Assembly: GCF_039542345.1 (NCBI RefSeq)
Contig: NZ_BAABHY010000001.1
Span: 1,488,001-1,552,000 of the forward strand
Length of the DNA: 64,000 bases
Reading direction: 5' to 3'
Source of the DNA: Orbus sasakiae
GTDB lineage: Bacteria; Pseudomonadota; Gammaproteobacteria; Enterobacterales; Orbaceae
The notes beneath the pieces were generated by a model. It saw only the letters and a list, made by a program, of their open reading frames with translations. It ran no database searches and was not told where the DNA came from. Below, piece by piece: positions 25,136 to 33,986 of the stretch. Position numbers and translations under genes: made by a program. The first letter of the stretch is position 1, and each line of letters opens with the position of its first letter.

Positions 25136-26713
25136 TTATTCTGTGGTCGCTTGTGGTTGCGTATTTTCATAATGATACTTACCTGTACCTAATGAACTTG
25201 GTCCAAGGCGAGCATATTTAAACATTAAGAACATTTCTGCGACCAAGAACAGCGTATACAATCCACAAATCAAAATCATTGTAAATAGTACTTCACCTGC
25301 TGTTAATGAAGAATTGGCAACACCGGTTGGTAATATACCATTAATTGCCCATGGTTGACGTCCGTATTCTGCAACAAACCAACCACACTCACTTGCTATC
25401 CAAGGGAATGGTAGACTTAATAAAACCAAACGATGGAACCAGCGATATTTGCCGATTCTATTTTTACATGTAATCCAGACTGACATTGCAATACCTAGTA
25501 GCATTAAGAAGCCAAGTCCGACCATGATTCTAAATGCCCAGAATAATGGAGCAACAGCCGGAATCGAGTCCTGTACAGCAGCTTGAATATGTGCTTCAGT
25601 TGCTTGAGGAATGGTGACATTATCTCTATCAGTAAAACGTTTTACTAAATAACCATAACCTAGATCATCTTTATGCTCATCAAAAATCTGGTGAACTAAA
25701 GGATCCTGACTGCCTTTTTTGATTTTTTCAAGACTATCAAAAGCTAAAATACCATTACGAATTCTAGCTTCATTATCAATCATGATGTCTTTTAAACCTT
25801 TAACTTCAGTATCAAGTGAACGAGTTGTCATGATTCCCATTACGTAAGGAATTTCAATCGCAAACAAGTTTTCTTGTTTTGACTGAGAAGGGAAAGCAAT
25901 GACATTAAATGCAGCTGGTGCAGGTTGTGTTTCCCATTCACCTTCTATTGCGGCAAGTTTAGTCGGTTGAACTGTTGCCATTTCATGACCAGCTTCATCC
26001 CCCATCATAATCAGGGTAATTGACATAACAAAACCAAACATTGCAGCGACCGCAAATGAACGTTTTGCAAACTCCACATCTCGTTTTTTCAATAAATAAT
26101 ATGAACTTATGCTAAGAACAAATACTGCACCAGTCACATAACCAGCAGCAACTGTATGAACAAATTTATATTGTGCAACTGAACTGGAAATTAAATCAAA
26201 AAAACTACTCATTTCCATTCGAGCATTAAATGCATTAAATTCAGACCCTACAGGGAATTGCATCCAACCATTAGCTACTAAAATCCATAATGCTGACAAA
26301 TTAGAGCCTAGTGCAACACACCAAGTCACCATTAAATGTTTTCCTTTACTCATTCGGTCCCAACCAAAAAAGAAAAGTCCAACCATGGTTGACTCTAAAA
26401 AGAATGCCATTAAACCTTCAATAGCAAGCGGTGCACCGAAGATGTCACCCACATAATGTGAATAATATGACCAGTTTGTACCGAACTGGAATTCCATTGT
26501 TAAACCAGTAGCAACACCTAGAGCGAAATTAATTGCAAATAATTTCCCCCAGAATTTTGTCATATCCTTCCAGATTTGTTTACCGCTAACAACGTATACA
26601 GTTTCCATAATGGCAAGTAAAAATGCCATCCCTAATGTTAACGGGACAAATATGAAATGATACATTGCTGTAAGTGCAAACTGGAGTCTTGATAGTTCAA
26701 CGATATCTAACAT
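25136..26713 (-). CDS. cydA: Cytochrome bd ubiquinol oxidase subunit I
   Basis: The catalytic subunit carrying haems b558, b595 and d. 525 residues (E. coli 522). It shows the N-terminal LSRLQFALTAMYHFIFVPLT with the haem-ligand His, GRQPWAI near residue 450, and a long Q-loop (residues about 250-390) typical of the E. coli-type L subfamily. It supports respiration at low oxygen. An FNR box lies upstream. Confidence 0.97.
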   Translation of the reverse strand: MLDIVELSRLQFALTAMYHFIFVPLTLGMAFLLAIMETVYVVSGKQIWKDMTKFWGKLFAINFALGVATGLTMEFQFGTNWSYYSHYVGDIFGAPLAIEGLMAFFLESTMVGLFFFGWDRMSKGKHLMVTWCVALGSNLSALWILVANGWMQFPVGSEFNAFNARMEMSSFFDLISSSVAQYKFVHTVAAGYVTGAVFVLSISSYYLLKKRDVEFAKRSFAVAAMFGFVMSITLIMMGDEAGHEMATVQPTKLAAIEGEWETQPAPAAFNVIAFPSQSKQENLFAIEIPYVMGIMTTRSLDTEVKGLKDIMIDNEARIRNGILAFDSLEKIKKGSQDPLVHQIFDEHKDDLGYGYLVKRFTDRDNVTIPQATEAHIQAAVQDSIPAVAPLFWAFRIMVGLGFLMLLGIAMSVWITCKNRIGKYRWFHRLVLLSLPFPWIASECGWFVAEYGRQPWAINGILPTGVANSSLTAGEVLFTMILICGLYTLFLVAEMFLMFKYARLGPSSLGTGKYHYENTQPQATTE

Positions 26714-26751
26714 TTTTGCTCCCTAAGACTACAACTAAAGCCCACAATATA

Positions 26752-26757
26752 ATTATA
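26752..26757 (-). promoter_or_regulatory. Likely -10 box of the cydA promoter
   Basis: A consensus TATAAT on the minus strand about 40 bases before cydA. The predicted start of transcription is near 26745; no clear -35 was identified. Confidence 0.45.
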
Positions 26758-26802
26758 TAAGAAAATCTTGCCGCTATTGTACACTAATTTTTAGTATTTA
26801 AA

Positions 26803-26816
26803 TTGATGATGATCAA
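26803..26816 (-). promoter_or_regulatory. FNR box upstream of cydA
   Basis: TTGAT-GATG-ATCAA is a perfect FNR dyad (TTGAT-N4-ATCAA) between sucD and cydA, about 90 bases before the cydA start and roughly 64 bases upstream of the predicted transcription start. Confidence 0.7.
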
Positions 26817-26822
26817 AAAAAA

Positions 26823-27692
26823 TTAATTAATTTGTTTTTTTACGGCCTCACCAATATCAATTAAACTCGATACAACAGTCACACCAGCGTCTTGCAGTGC
26901 CTTGGTTTTTTCTGCGGCGGTGCCTTTACCACCTGAAATAATCGCCCCTGCATGCCCCATTCTTTTGCCTTTTGGTGCAGTAACGCCAGCAATATAACTA
27001 ACAACAGGCTTAGTAATGTGTTTTTTGATATATTGAGCGGCTAATTCTTCTGCATTTCCACCAATTTCACCAATCATAACAATCACTTCTGTTTCAGGAT
27101 CTTTTTCAAGTAATGCTAGCATGGTAATAAAATCGCTACCAGGAATCGGATCGCCGCCGATACCAATACACACAGACTGCCCTGCCCCAATATCAGTAGT
27201 TTGCTTCACTGCCTCATAGGTTAAGGTCCCTGAACGAGAAATAATGCCCACTTTACCCGCTAAATGAATATGGCCTGGCATGATACCAATTTTACATTGA
27301 TCTGGAACAATAATACCTGGGCAATTAGGTCCAATCATGATTGCATCTGTTTGTTGTAACTTTTCTTTCACGTATAACATATCAAGGGTTGGAATCCCTT
27401 CTGTAATACAGACAATCAGTTTAATCCCAGCATCAATTGCTTCTAAAATAGAATCTTTACCAAAGGCAGCTGGAACATAAATGACAGTTGCAGTTGCACC
27501 TGTTTCATCGACGGCTTCTTGGACCGTATTAAAAACCGGTAAACCTAAATGAGTTGACCCACCTTTGCCAGGCGTAACTCCACCCACTAATTTTGTGCCA
27601 TACTCTAACGCTTGTTTGGAATGAAGTGTACCCTGACTGCCCGTAAATCCCTGACAAATAACTTTGGTATCTTTATTAATTAAAATTGACAT
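26823..27692 (-). CDS. sucD: Succinyl-CoA synthetase alpha subunit
   Basis: Interconverts succinyl-CoA and succinate with NTP formation. 289 residues. It shows the CoA-binding Rossmann segment CQGFTGSQGTLHSKQA near residues 13-28 and the phosphohistidine loop GKRMGHAGAIISGG near residue 246. It follows sucC by 16 bases. No sucAB or sdh genes lie nearby, unlike in E. coli. Confidence 0.97.
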   Translation of the reverse strand: MSILINKDTKVICQGFTGSQGTLHSKQALEYGTKLVGGVTPGKGGSTHLGLPVFNTVQEAVDETGATATVIYVPAAFGKDSILEAIDAGIKLIVCITEGIPTLDMLYVKEKLQQTDAIMIGPNCPGIIVPDQCKIGIMPGHIHLAGKVGIISRSGTLTYEAVKQTTDIGAGQSVCIGIGGDPIPGSDFITMLALLEKDPETEVIVMIGEIGGNAEELAAQYIKKHITKPVVSYIAGVTAPKGKRMGHAGAIISGGKGTAAEKTKALQDAGVTVVSSLIDIGEAVKKQIN

Positions 27693-27708
27693 TTTCTACT
27701 CCATTCCT

Positions 27709-28881
27709 TTATTTAGCGACAGCCGAAATTTTTTGTGCTGCATCAGCTAAACTTTCCGCACTAATAATATTCAGTTTACTTTTGGCAAGAATGTCTCTTG
27801 CAATGCTGGCATTATTTCCTTCTAATCTCACCACAACTGGTACCGTTAACTCAATTTCTTTGATGGCTTCAATGATGCCTTCAGCAATTAAATCACAACG
27901 AACAATACCACCAAAAATATTGACCAATATTGCTTTAACATTTTTATCAGATAAGATTAATTTAAATGCTTCGGTTACTCGTTCTTTAGTCGTGCCGCCC
28001 CCAACATCAAGAAAGTTAGCTGGCTCACCACCGTATAATTTGATGATATCCATGGTTGCCATTGCCAAACCCGCACCATTTACCATGCACCCGATGTTCC
28101 CATTTAAAGAGACGTAGCTGATTCCTTGCTTAGTTGCAATAGATTCTCGTTCATCTTCCTGAGTGATATCACGTAATACACTGAGATCAGGATGACGATA
28201 TAATGCATTATCATCGAGTACAATTTTGGCGTCTAAACACAACAATTCTTCTGATTGAGTAATAACCAATGGATTGATCTCAGCAAGTGACACATCATTT
28301 TCAATAAATAATTTCGTTAGATTAATAAAAATTTTAGTAAATTGATTAATCAGTTTTCCACTTAACCCAAGTTTAAAAGCGAGTTCACGGCCTTGATAAG
28401 CACTCGGTCCTATTAACGGATCAATTTCGACTTTAAAAATTAATTCTGGCGTATTGGCCGCCACAGATTCAATTTCCATACCACCTTCGGTTGATGCCAT
28501 AATCACAATGCGTTTTTGACTACGATCAACAATCGCACCAAGGTAAATTTCGCTTTGGATATCAGAAGCTTGTTCAATCAAAATTTTATTAACTGGTTGC
28601 CCATACTGATCTGTTTGATAAGTGACCAAACGTTGCCCTAACCAATGCTCACCAAATTTTTTGATTTCTTGAAATTTATCTGTGCAGATAACCCCGCCGG
28701 CTTTTCCTCTGCCGCCGGCATGAACTTGGCACTTAGCAACCCACTTACCTAATAAATTTTGTGATGTGAGTTCGGCTAATGTTTCTGAAATTTCATCAAC
28801 AGAATGACACACATACCCAACTGGAACAGGTAATCCATATTTTTTAAATAATAGCTTTGATTGATACTCATGCAGATTCAT
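27709..28881 (-). CDS. sucC: Succinyl-CoA synthetase beta subunit
   Basis: The ATP-grasp and nucleotide-specificity subunit. 390 residues (E. coli 388). It begins MNLHEYQSKLLFKKYGLPVP and shows KCQVHAGGRGKAGGV near residue 50, EINPLVIT near residue 197, and NIFGGIVRCD near residue 320. It is the first gene of a two-gene operon with sucD; the region upstream holds no sucB. Confidence 0.97.
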   Translation of the reverse strand: MNLHEYQSKLLFKKYGLPVPVGYVCHSVDEISETLAELTSQNLLGKWVAKCQVHAGGRGKAGGVICTDKFQEIKKFGEHWLGQRLVTYQTDQYGQPVNKILIEQASDIQSEIYLGAIVDRSQKRIVIMASTEGGMEIESVAANTPELIFKVEIDPLIGPSAYQGRELAFKLGLSGKLINQFTKIFINLTKLFIENDVSLAEINPLVITQSEELLCLDAKIVLDDNALYRHPDLSVLRDITQEDERESIATKQGISYVSLNGNIGCMVNGAGLAMATMDIIKLYGGEPANFLDVGGGTTKERVTEAFKLILSDKNVKAILVNIFGGIVRCDLIAEGIIEAIKEIELTVPVVVRLEGNNASIARDILAKSKLNIISAESLADAAQKISAVAK

Positions 28882-29265
28882 AGATATTTTCCAAAGAAAT
28901 TGATAATAAACTTATACTAAATGGATAAATTCGATAATGACTAAGTGTAATCCAATATTAACCAATTGTGTAGCACTGTAGTGTTTTCATAAATAAAATC
29001 TATGAAAAATGAAGCATTATTGCTGTTTTCTTATTCTGTGATACTATAATTCTAAGTTTACATCTCAATTGTCTTCTTCATTTATTATGCAAGTATCATT
29101 GATACCAATGCGAGGATGGGGATTGGTAGTATTGATAGCAATAGTCTGGCTGGTTAGTACTGTTCATCCTTTATATTGATCCTTTCGCATTAATTAGTAT
29201 GACATATGGAGACGATATTTGAGCGTTTATAAGCAATACAGTAATTAAGACTATAGGGTAAAAAT
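28882..29265. other. Divergent intergenic region sucC / fldA
   Basis: 384 bases. It contains a TATAAT-like box near 29050 and a short hydrophobic open frame (29087-29179), described separately. Otherwise it should hold the sucC and fldA promoters. Confidence 0.5.
29087..29179 (+). CDS. Possible 30-residue single-pass membrane peptide
   Basis: An open frame of 30 codons starting MQVSLIPMRGWGLVVLIAIV and ending STVHPLY, which would form one transmembrane helix. It lies about 40 bases after a TATAAT box. The DNA is more GC-rich than its surroundings and also has a 7-bp stem (TACCAAT / ATTGGTA), so a small RNA is an alternative. No clear ribosome site is seen, so this is only a candidate. Confidence 0.3.
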   Translation: MQVSLIPMRGWGLVVLIAIVWLVSTVHPLY

Positions 29266-29778
29266 ATGGCCAAAGTAGGAATTTTTTTCGGCAGTGACAC
29301 CGGCAATACTGAAAAAGTAGCAGAACAAATCCAACAACTATTAGGTAATGATACGGCAGAGATTTATGATATTGCCAAAAGTACTAAAGAAGAAATTGAA
29401 AAATACGAATATCTTCTTTTCGGTATCCCAACTTGGTACTATGGTGAATCGCAATGTGATTGGGATGATTTCTTCCCTAATCTGGAACAAGTCGATTTTT
29501 CGGGAAAAACGGTGGCAATTTTTGGTTGCGGTGATCAAGAAGACTACGCTGAATATTTTTGTGATGCAATGGGTACCTTGCGTGACATTATCGAACCTCA
29601 AGGTGCTAAAATCGTTGGTCACTGGTCGACAGAAGGATATTATTTTGAATCCTCAAAGAGCTTGGTTGATGATAAACACTTTGTCGGACTAGCTATTGAT
29701 GAAGACCGTCAAGCGGATTTAACTCAAGAACGTATTCAAAATTGGGTCGAACAAGTAAAAAAAGAGATGGCTCTTTAA
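29266..29778 (+). CDS. fldA: Flavodoxin
   Basis: An FMN-containing electron carrier, for example for IspG/H, pyruvate formate-lyase activation and biotin synthesis. 170 residues of the long-chain class. The phosphate loop FFGSDTGNTEKVAE is at residues 7-20, the FMN-stacking WYYGESQCDWDDFF near residues 57-70, and GCGDQEDYAEYFCDAMG near residue 97. It is followed by fur as in E. coli. Confidence 0.97.
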   Translation: MAKVGIFFGSDTGNTEKVAEQIQQLLGNDTAEIYDIAKSTKEEIEKYEYLLFGIPTWYYGESQCDWDDFFPNLEQVDFSGKTVAIFGCGDQEDYAEYFCDAMGTLRDIIEPQGAKIVGHWSTEGYYFESSKSLVDDKHFVGLAIDEDRQADLTQERIQNWVEQVKKEMAL

Positions 29779-29810
29779 TCCACGTATTAGACTTAACTCG
29801 CTAATAATTC

Positions 29811-29854
29811 TAATCTATTTATATAAGATTTACTTAATCTTAATAAGTAGATTG
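29811..29854 (+). other. Long imperfect hairpin between fldA and fur
   Basis: TAATCTATTT (29811-29820) pairs with 29845-29854, and inside it TAAGATT pairs with AATCTTA around a 5-base loop, about 17 pairs in all. There is no T-run, so it may be a leader, a terminator without a U-tract, or a processing site. Confidence 0.5.
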
Positions 29855-29899
29855 GAATACCCTTTCAAAATGATTGCTTTATTTTTTTTAAAAATTTCC

Positions 29900-29905
29900 T
29901 ATAAT
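29900..29905 (+). promoter_or_regulatory. Likely -10 box of the fur promoter
   Basis: TATAAT, 35 bases before the fur ATG, downstream of the fldA-fur hairpin. Confidence 0.5.
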
Positions 29906-29940
29906 ACATGTAAGAATTTAATATAGTATTGGGATTTTAT

Positions 29941-30393
29941 ATGACCGCTCAAGAAAATAATGCCGCGTTAAAAAATGCAGGATTAAAAATCACCCTCCCC
30001 CGTTTAAAAATTTTGGAATTATTGCGTGATCCTCAATACCAACACGTTACAGCTGAAGATCTTTACAAAAAGCTATTAGATTTAGGTGAAGAAATCGGCC
30101 TTGCAACAGTCTATCGCGTTTTAAACCAGTTTGACGATGCGGGTATTGTCACTAGACATAACTTCGAAGGCGGTAAAGCTGTTTTTGAATTAGCGACACA
30201 ATACCATCATGATCATCTTATCTGTTTAGACTGTGGTGATGTATTTGAATTTCGAGATGAAGTCATCAATAAACGACAAAAAGAAATTGCTGAACAATAT
30301 GGTATTAAATTAACATACCACAGCTTATACTTATATGGTCACTGTGCTGACGGCGACTGCAAACAAGATCCCGCTCTTCATCACAAAAAGTAA
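29941..30393 (+). CDS. fur: Ferric uptake regulator
   Basis: An Fe(II)-dependent repressor of iron uptake. 150 residues from ATG 29941, giving MTAQENNAALKNAGLKITLP as in E. coli; the open frame starts earlier at TTG but is not needed. It shows the DNA-binding GLATVYRVLNQFDDAGIVTR near residues 50-70, metal site HHDHLICLDCGDVFEF near residue 88, and a C-terminal HCADGDC. Confidence 0.97.
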   Translation: MTAQENNAALKNAGLKITLPRLKILELLRDPQYQHVTAEDLYKKLLDLGEEIGLATVYRVLNQFDDAGIVTRHNFEGGKAVFELATQYHHDHLICLDCGDVFEFRDEVINKRQKEIAEQYGIKLTYHSLYLYGHCADGDCKQDPALHHKK

Positions 30394-30408
30394 CCTACTT
30401 ATGTTAAT

Positions 30409-30440
30409 GATGAAAGCCTGATGAAAATCAGGTTTTTATC
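30409..30440 (+). terminator. Terminator of fur
   Basis: CCTGAT-GAAA-ATCAGG with a GAAA tetraloop, followed by TTTTT. The outer bases GATGAAA and TTTTATC extend the stem. Confidence 0.9.
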
Positions 30441-30479
30441 ATTAAATTCTCATATTGATTTTCTTAGGTTTTTCCAAAC

Positions 30480-31022
30480 ATGAAACAACTACTTAATTTT
30501 ATACCGTTAATCTTCTTTTTTGTTTTTTTAATGATGTATGATATTTTTGCTGGTGTTAAAGCATTAATGATATCTGCAACTGTTGCATTTGTTATTAGTT
30601 GGTTAATTTATAAAAAAATTGAAAAAGTAGAACTCTTTTCTTATTTAATGATTATGGTGTTTGGTGGATTAACACTTTATCTACATAACGAAGATTTTAT
30701 CAAATGGAAAGTTACATTAATTAATTTCCTATTTGCGATAGTATTACTTATTAGCCAAGTCTTCTTTAAAAAGAATCTTATTCAAAAGCTATTGGGTAAA
30801 GAAATTCAGTTAGAAGCATCTGTTTGGAATAAACTAAACATACTGTGGGCATTCTTCTTTATTTTTTGTGGCATTATTAGTTTGTATGTCACGTACAATA
30901 TGTCTACTGAGTTTTTTGGTGTATTTAAAACTTTTATTTTACCAGGGGCATCTTTACTACTTGCTTTGGTATCCGGTATATATATCTACCAAAAAAGCGA
31001 TAAAAATAATAATCACAGTTAA
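30480..31022 (+). CDS. yciB: Inner membrane-spanning protein YciB (septation protein A family)
   Basis: 180 residues with about five to six membrane segments. It starts MKQLLNFIPLIFFFVFLMMY and contains the family motif ASVWNKLNILWAFFFIFCG near residue 118. The family is linked to cell-envelope synthesis and septation. It is followed 12 bases later by yciA, as in E. coli. Confidence 0.93.
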   Translation: MKQLLNFIPLIFFFVFLMMYDIFAGVKALMISATVAFVISWLIYKKIEKVELFSYLMIMVFGGLTLYLHNEDFIKWKVTLINFLFAIVLLISQVFFKKNLIQKLLGKEIQLEASVWNKLNILWAFFFIFCGIISLYVTYNMSTEFFGVFKTFILPGASLLLALVSGIYIYQKSDKNNNHS

Positions 31023-31034
31023 TGGAGTATTAAT

Positions 31035-31496
31035 ATGAATAAAGAAACGGAATCGCCAAAAGGTCAATTAGTTTTAAGAACCCTTGCTATGCCAAGTGAT
31101 ACTAATCCGCATGGTCACATTTTTGGTGGATGGATTATGTCACAAATGGATGTAGGCGGTGGTATTCTTGCTCAAGAAATTGCACGCGGTAGAATTGTGA
31201 CGGTCAATGCAAGCAGTATCACGTTTCACAAACCAGCGATGGTTGGTGATGTAGTATGTTGTTATGCCCGTTGTTTAAAAACAGGGACGTCTTCAATTAC
31301 AATTGCCATTGAAATTTGGGTAAAGAAAATTTCAGACAGCGGTAATTCATTGGGACAGCGTTACTGTATTACCGATGCTATTTATACTTATGTTTCTGTA
31401 GACAAACATAACAAACCGCGTCCATTGGCTGAACAGTTTCAAAATTTTAATTGCGAAACTGATGACATCAGCAAATTAGCACTAAGTCATACCTAA
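31035..31496 (+). CDS. yciA: Acyl-CoA thioesterase YciA
   Basis: A hotdog-fold hydrolase of acyl-CoA esters. 153 residues. The family core DTNPHGHIFGGWIMSQMDVG is at residues 20-39, followed by VNASSITFHKPAMVGDVV. Its stop overlaps the clsA ATG by one base (TAATG). Confidence 0.95.
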   Translation: MNKETESPKGQLVLRTLAMPSDTNPHGHIFGGWIMSQMDVGGGILAQEIARGRIVTVNASSITFHKPAMVGDVVCCYARCLKTGTSSITIAIEIWVKKISDSGNSLGQRYCITDAIYTYVSVDKHNKPRPLAEQFQNFNCETDDISKLALSHT

Positions 31497-32965
31497 TGAA
31501 TGTATCATTGGCCGCTTTTTACGCTTGGATGAGTTCTCTTATCTTTTTTAGCTATTGGTTTTTAGTTGTTGCAACCACATTAAGAATCGTGACTAAAAGA
31601 AGGCCAACTACCTTCGTTGTGGCATGGATGTTGGTGATTTATATCCTGCCTGTCGTCGGTATTATTCTTTACTTTTTACTCGGTGAGACCCATTTAGGAC
31701 AACGCCGAGTAAAAAGAGCACAAGAAATGCGTCCCATTATCAACACGTTTATTCAAAAGTTACATGATTTTCCCTCGATCTTCACTAAACAGGTCAGTAG
31801 TGTTGCCAAACCATTGTTTCAGTTATGCAAACACCAAACGGGTTTAGATGGTATTAGTGGTAATCATATCGTATTAATGAGCACCCCCGATGAAATCTTC
31901 GATAATTTAATTGCTGATATCAATCAAGCATCCTCAAATATTGAGATGGTCTTTTACATTTGGTATAAAGGTGGCCGTGCTAATGAAGTGGAAGATGCCT
32001 TAATTGACGCAGTTAAACGAGGTGTAGTGTGTCGACTGATGCTTGATTCAGCTGGTAGCCGTCAATTTCTAAAAACAGATGAAAGTCACCGTATGAGAGA
32101 AGCGGGTATTGAAATAGTTGAATCGTTAAAAGTTAATTTATTGCGATTCATGTTTCGACGTTTAGATCTACGCCAACACCGCAAAGTTGCAATTATTGAT
32201 AATCATATAGCTTATACAGGTAGCATGAACATCGTTGATCCCCGATTTTTTAAACAAAATAAAAATGTGGGGGAATGGGTCGATGTGATGATCCGTATGA
32301 ATGGCCCAATTACCACACTGATGGGTGCCATTTATGCCAGTGATTGGGAGCTAGAAACCGGTAAAAAATTATCTTTACCAAAAGTGACAGATTTTGTTGA
32401 GCCTCCTGAAGAAAAACAGCATATCATGCAATTAATTCCATCAGGACCTGGCTATACAGAAAACATGATTCATCAAGCACTACTGACTGCTATCTACTCT
32501 GCACAGGACGAAATCATCTTTACCACGCCCTATTTAGTGCCAAGCGATGATTTACTTCATGCAATATGTACTGCTGCACAACGAGGTGTAAAGGTGAGTA
32601 TTATCATTCCACAGAATAATGATTCACTGATGGTTAACTGGGCTAGCCGCGCCTTTTTCAGTGATTTATTAGAAAGTGGCGTAAAACTATACCAATTTCA
32701 ACATAACCTACTGCATACCAAAAGTGTACTAATCGATAATCAATTAAGTTTAGTGGGTACGGTTAATTTAGATATGCGTAGCTTATGGCTGAATTTTGAA
32801 CTTACTGCAGTCATTGATGACACTGAATTTGCCAATAACTTAAATAAATTATTACAAAGCTATCTTCAACAGTCAAAAGAGATTCCATTACTTGAGTGGA
32901 GAAAAAGACCCTTTTGGCAACATATTATTGAACGACTTTTCTATTTCTTTGCACCCTTGCTCTAA
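31496..32965 (+). CDS. clsA: Cardiolipin synthase A
   Basis: Condenses two phosphatidylglycerols to cardiolipin in the inner membrane. 489 residues (E. coli 486). Two N-terminal membrane helices are followed by two phospholipase-D HKD motifs: HRKVAIIDNHIAYTGSMN near residue 222 and HTKSVLIDNQLSLVGTVN near residue 403. It is translationally coupled to yciA. Confidence 0.96.
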   Translation: MNVSLAAFYAWMSSLIFFSYWFLVVATTLRIVTKRRPTTFVVAWMLVIYILPVVGIILYFLLGETHLGQRRVKRAQEMRPIINTFIQKLHDFPSIFTKQVSSVAKPLFQLCKHQTGLDGISGNHIVLMSTPDEIFDNLIADINQASSNIEMVFYIWYKGGRANEVEDALIDAVKRGVVCRLMLDSAGSRQFLKTDESHRMREAGIEIVESLKVNLLRFMFRRLDLRQHRKVAIIDNHIAYTGSMNIVDPRFFKQNKNVGEWVDVMIRMNGPITTLMGAIYASDWELETGKKLSLPKVTDFVEPPEEKQHIMQLIPSGPGYTENMIHQALLTAIYSAQDEIIFTTPYLVPSDDLLHAICTAAQRGVKVSIIIPQNNDSLMVNWASRAFFSDLLESGVKLYQFQHNLLHTKSVLIDNQLSLVGTVNLDMRSLWLNFELTAVIDDTEFANNLNKLLQSYLQQSKEIPLLEWRKRPFWQHIIERLFYFFAPLL

Positions 32966-32990
32966 TCAATTGTATGACTTGATACTACGC

Positions 32991-33821
32991 TTAGTAACCA
33001 TTAACTGTCATATCCGGTATAAAAGCATTTTCATTTAAACAATGCACTGTCGAATCTACAATTCCATTAGGGTATAATTCAATAATTCGCCAACCCGGTG
33101 AATCATTTGCTAAACTGAATTCGTGACATGACGGTTTAAATTGTACACACGTTGAAGGCGTTGAAAAGACTTTACATTGTTGCCACGTGCTTTCAAAGTT
33201 CTGATGAATGTGTCCCCAAGCAATCGATTTAATATTTTGATATTGTGCAACTAAATTGCCAAATTCAACTCTATTTTTTAAACAGTGTTGATCTAGCCAA
33301 CAGCAGTTTGATAAAACAGGATGGTGATGTAAAAATAGCATCACATGTCGAGAAGGATATTGATTTAACGTCTCCGTTAAAAAGGCTAACTCATTATCAC
33401 CAAGTAACCCGTATGCTTTCCCCGGTACTTGGCTATTAAGCATGACAATAAGCCATTTTTCACCACACAAGATCACTTTTCGTTCTGGCATATTTTGCTT
33501 TTCGAAGACTGACTTCATAGTATCATAAACATCATGATTCCCTGGCAACCAAACACAGGGTATGGCAAATTGCTTGATTTCATGAGTAAACCGATAGTAA
33601 GCGGCTTCACTACCATCTTGTACAAAGTCACCCGTTGCAACAATTAAATCAAAGTCACACGGTTGTTGTTTTATTTCATTAATAACTGAGCAAAAACTTG
33701 CATTGGTATTGATACCTAAAAGTACATCGTTATCCTTTGCAAAAAGATGAGTATCAGTAATATGCAATATTTTTACTTTGTTATTATTGTTGCTAATTGG
33801 AAGGGATGAATTCGCTTTCAA
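32991..33821 (-). CDS. cpdA: 3',5'-cyclic-AMP phosphodiesterase
   Basis: Hydrolyses cAMP to AMP and so lowers CRP activity. About 276 residues. The calcineurin-like metal sites are all present: HITDTHLF, ATGDFVQDGSEAAY, WLPGNHDVYD, FLHHHPVLSNCCWLDQH, WGHIHQ; the C-terminal STPSTCVQFKP matches E. coli CpdA. No ATG fits. The TTG at 33821 with GGGGT six bases upstream is the best start; another TTG at 33833 is possible. A near-consensus CRP site lies upstream. Unlike in E. coli, yqiB is absent between cpdA and nudF. Confidence 0.94.
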   Translation of the reverse strand: MKANSSLPISNNNNKVKILHITDTHLFAKDNDVLLGINTNASFCSVINEIKQQPCDFDLIVATGDFVQDGSEAAYYRFTHEIKQFAIPCVWLPGNHDVYDTMKSVFEKQNMPERKVILCGEKWLIVMLNSQVPGKAYGLLGDNELAFLTETLNQYPSRHVMLFLHHHPVLSNCCWLDQHCLKNRVEFGNLVAQYQNIKSIAWGHIHQNFESTWQQCKVFSTPSTCVQFKPSCHEFSLANDSPGWRIIELYPNGIVDSTVHCLNENAFIPDMTVNGY

Positions 33822-33904
33822 AGCTAACCCCAAAAGTTATTTAAATCACTAAGTTAAGTTTATAATAAAAATGTTAGCAATTCTGTCGAATGGCGCACAA
33901 TTTT

Positions 33905-33910
33905 ATTATA
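33905..33910 (-). promoter_or_regulatory. -10 box of the cpdA promoter
   Basis: TATAAT on the minus strand; the predicted transcription start near 33898 puts the CRP site centre at about -43. Confidence 0.55.
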
Positions 33911-33930
33911 AACCTATATGTTATATGAAA

Positions 33931-33952
33931 AAATGTGAATTTAATCACATTT
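33931..33952 (-). promoter_or_regulatory. CRP-cAMP site upstream of cpdA
   Basis: Half-sites AAATGTGA and TCACATTT flank ATTTAA, so the outer 16 bases match the CRP consensus perfectly and only the central six differ. It sits about 43 bases upstream of the predicted transcription start, the class II activator position. Confidence 0.8.
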
Positions 33953-33986
33953 TATATCACTGATTTTGGGGAATTTAATTGACTCA

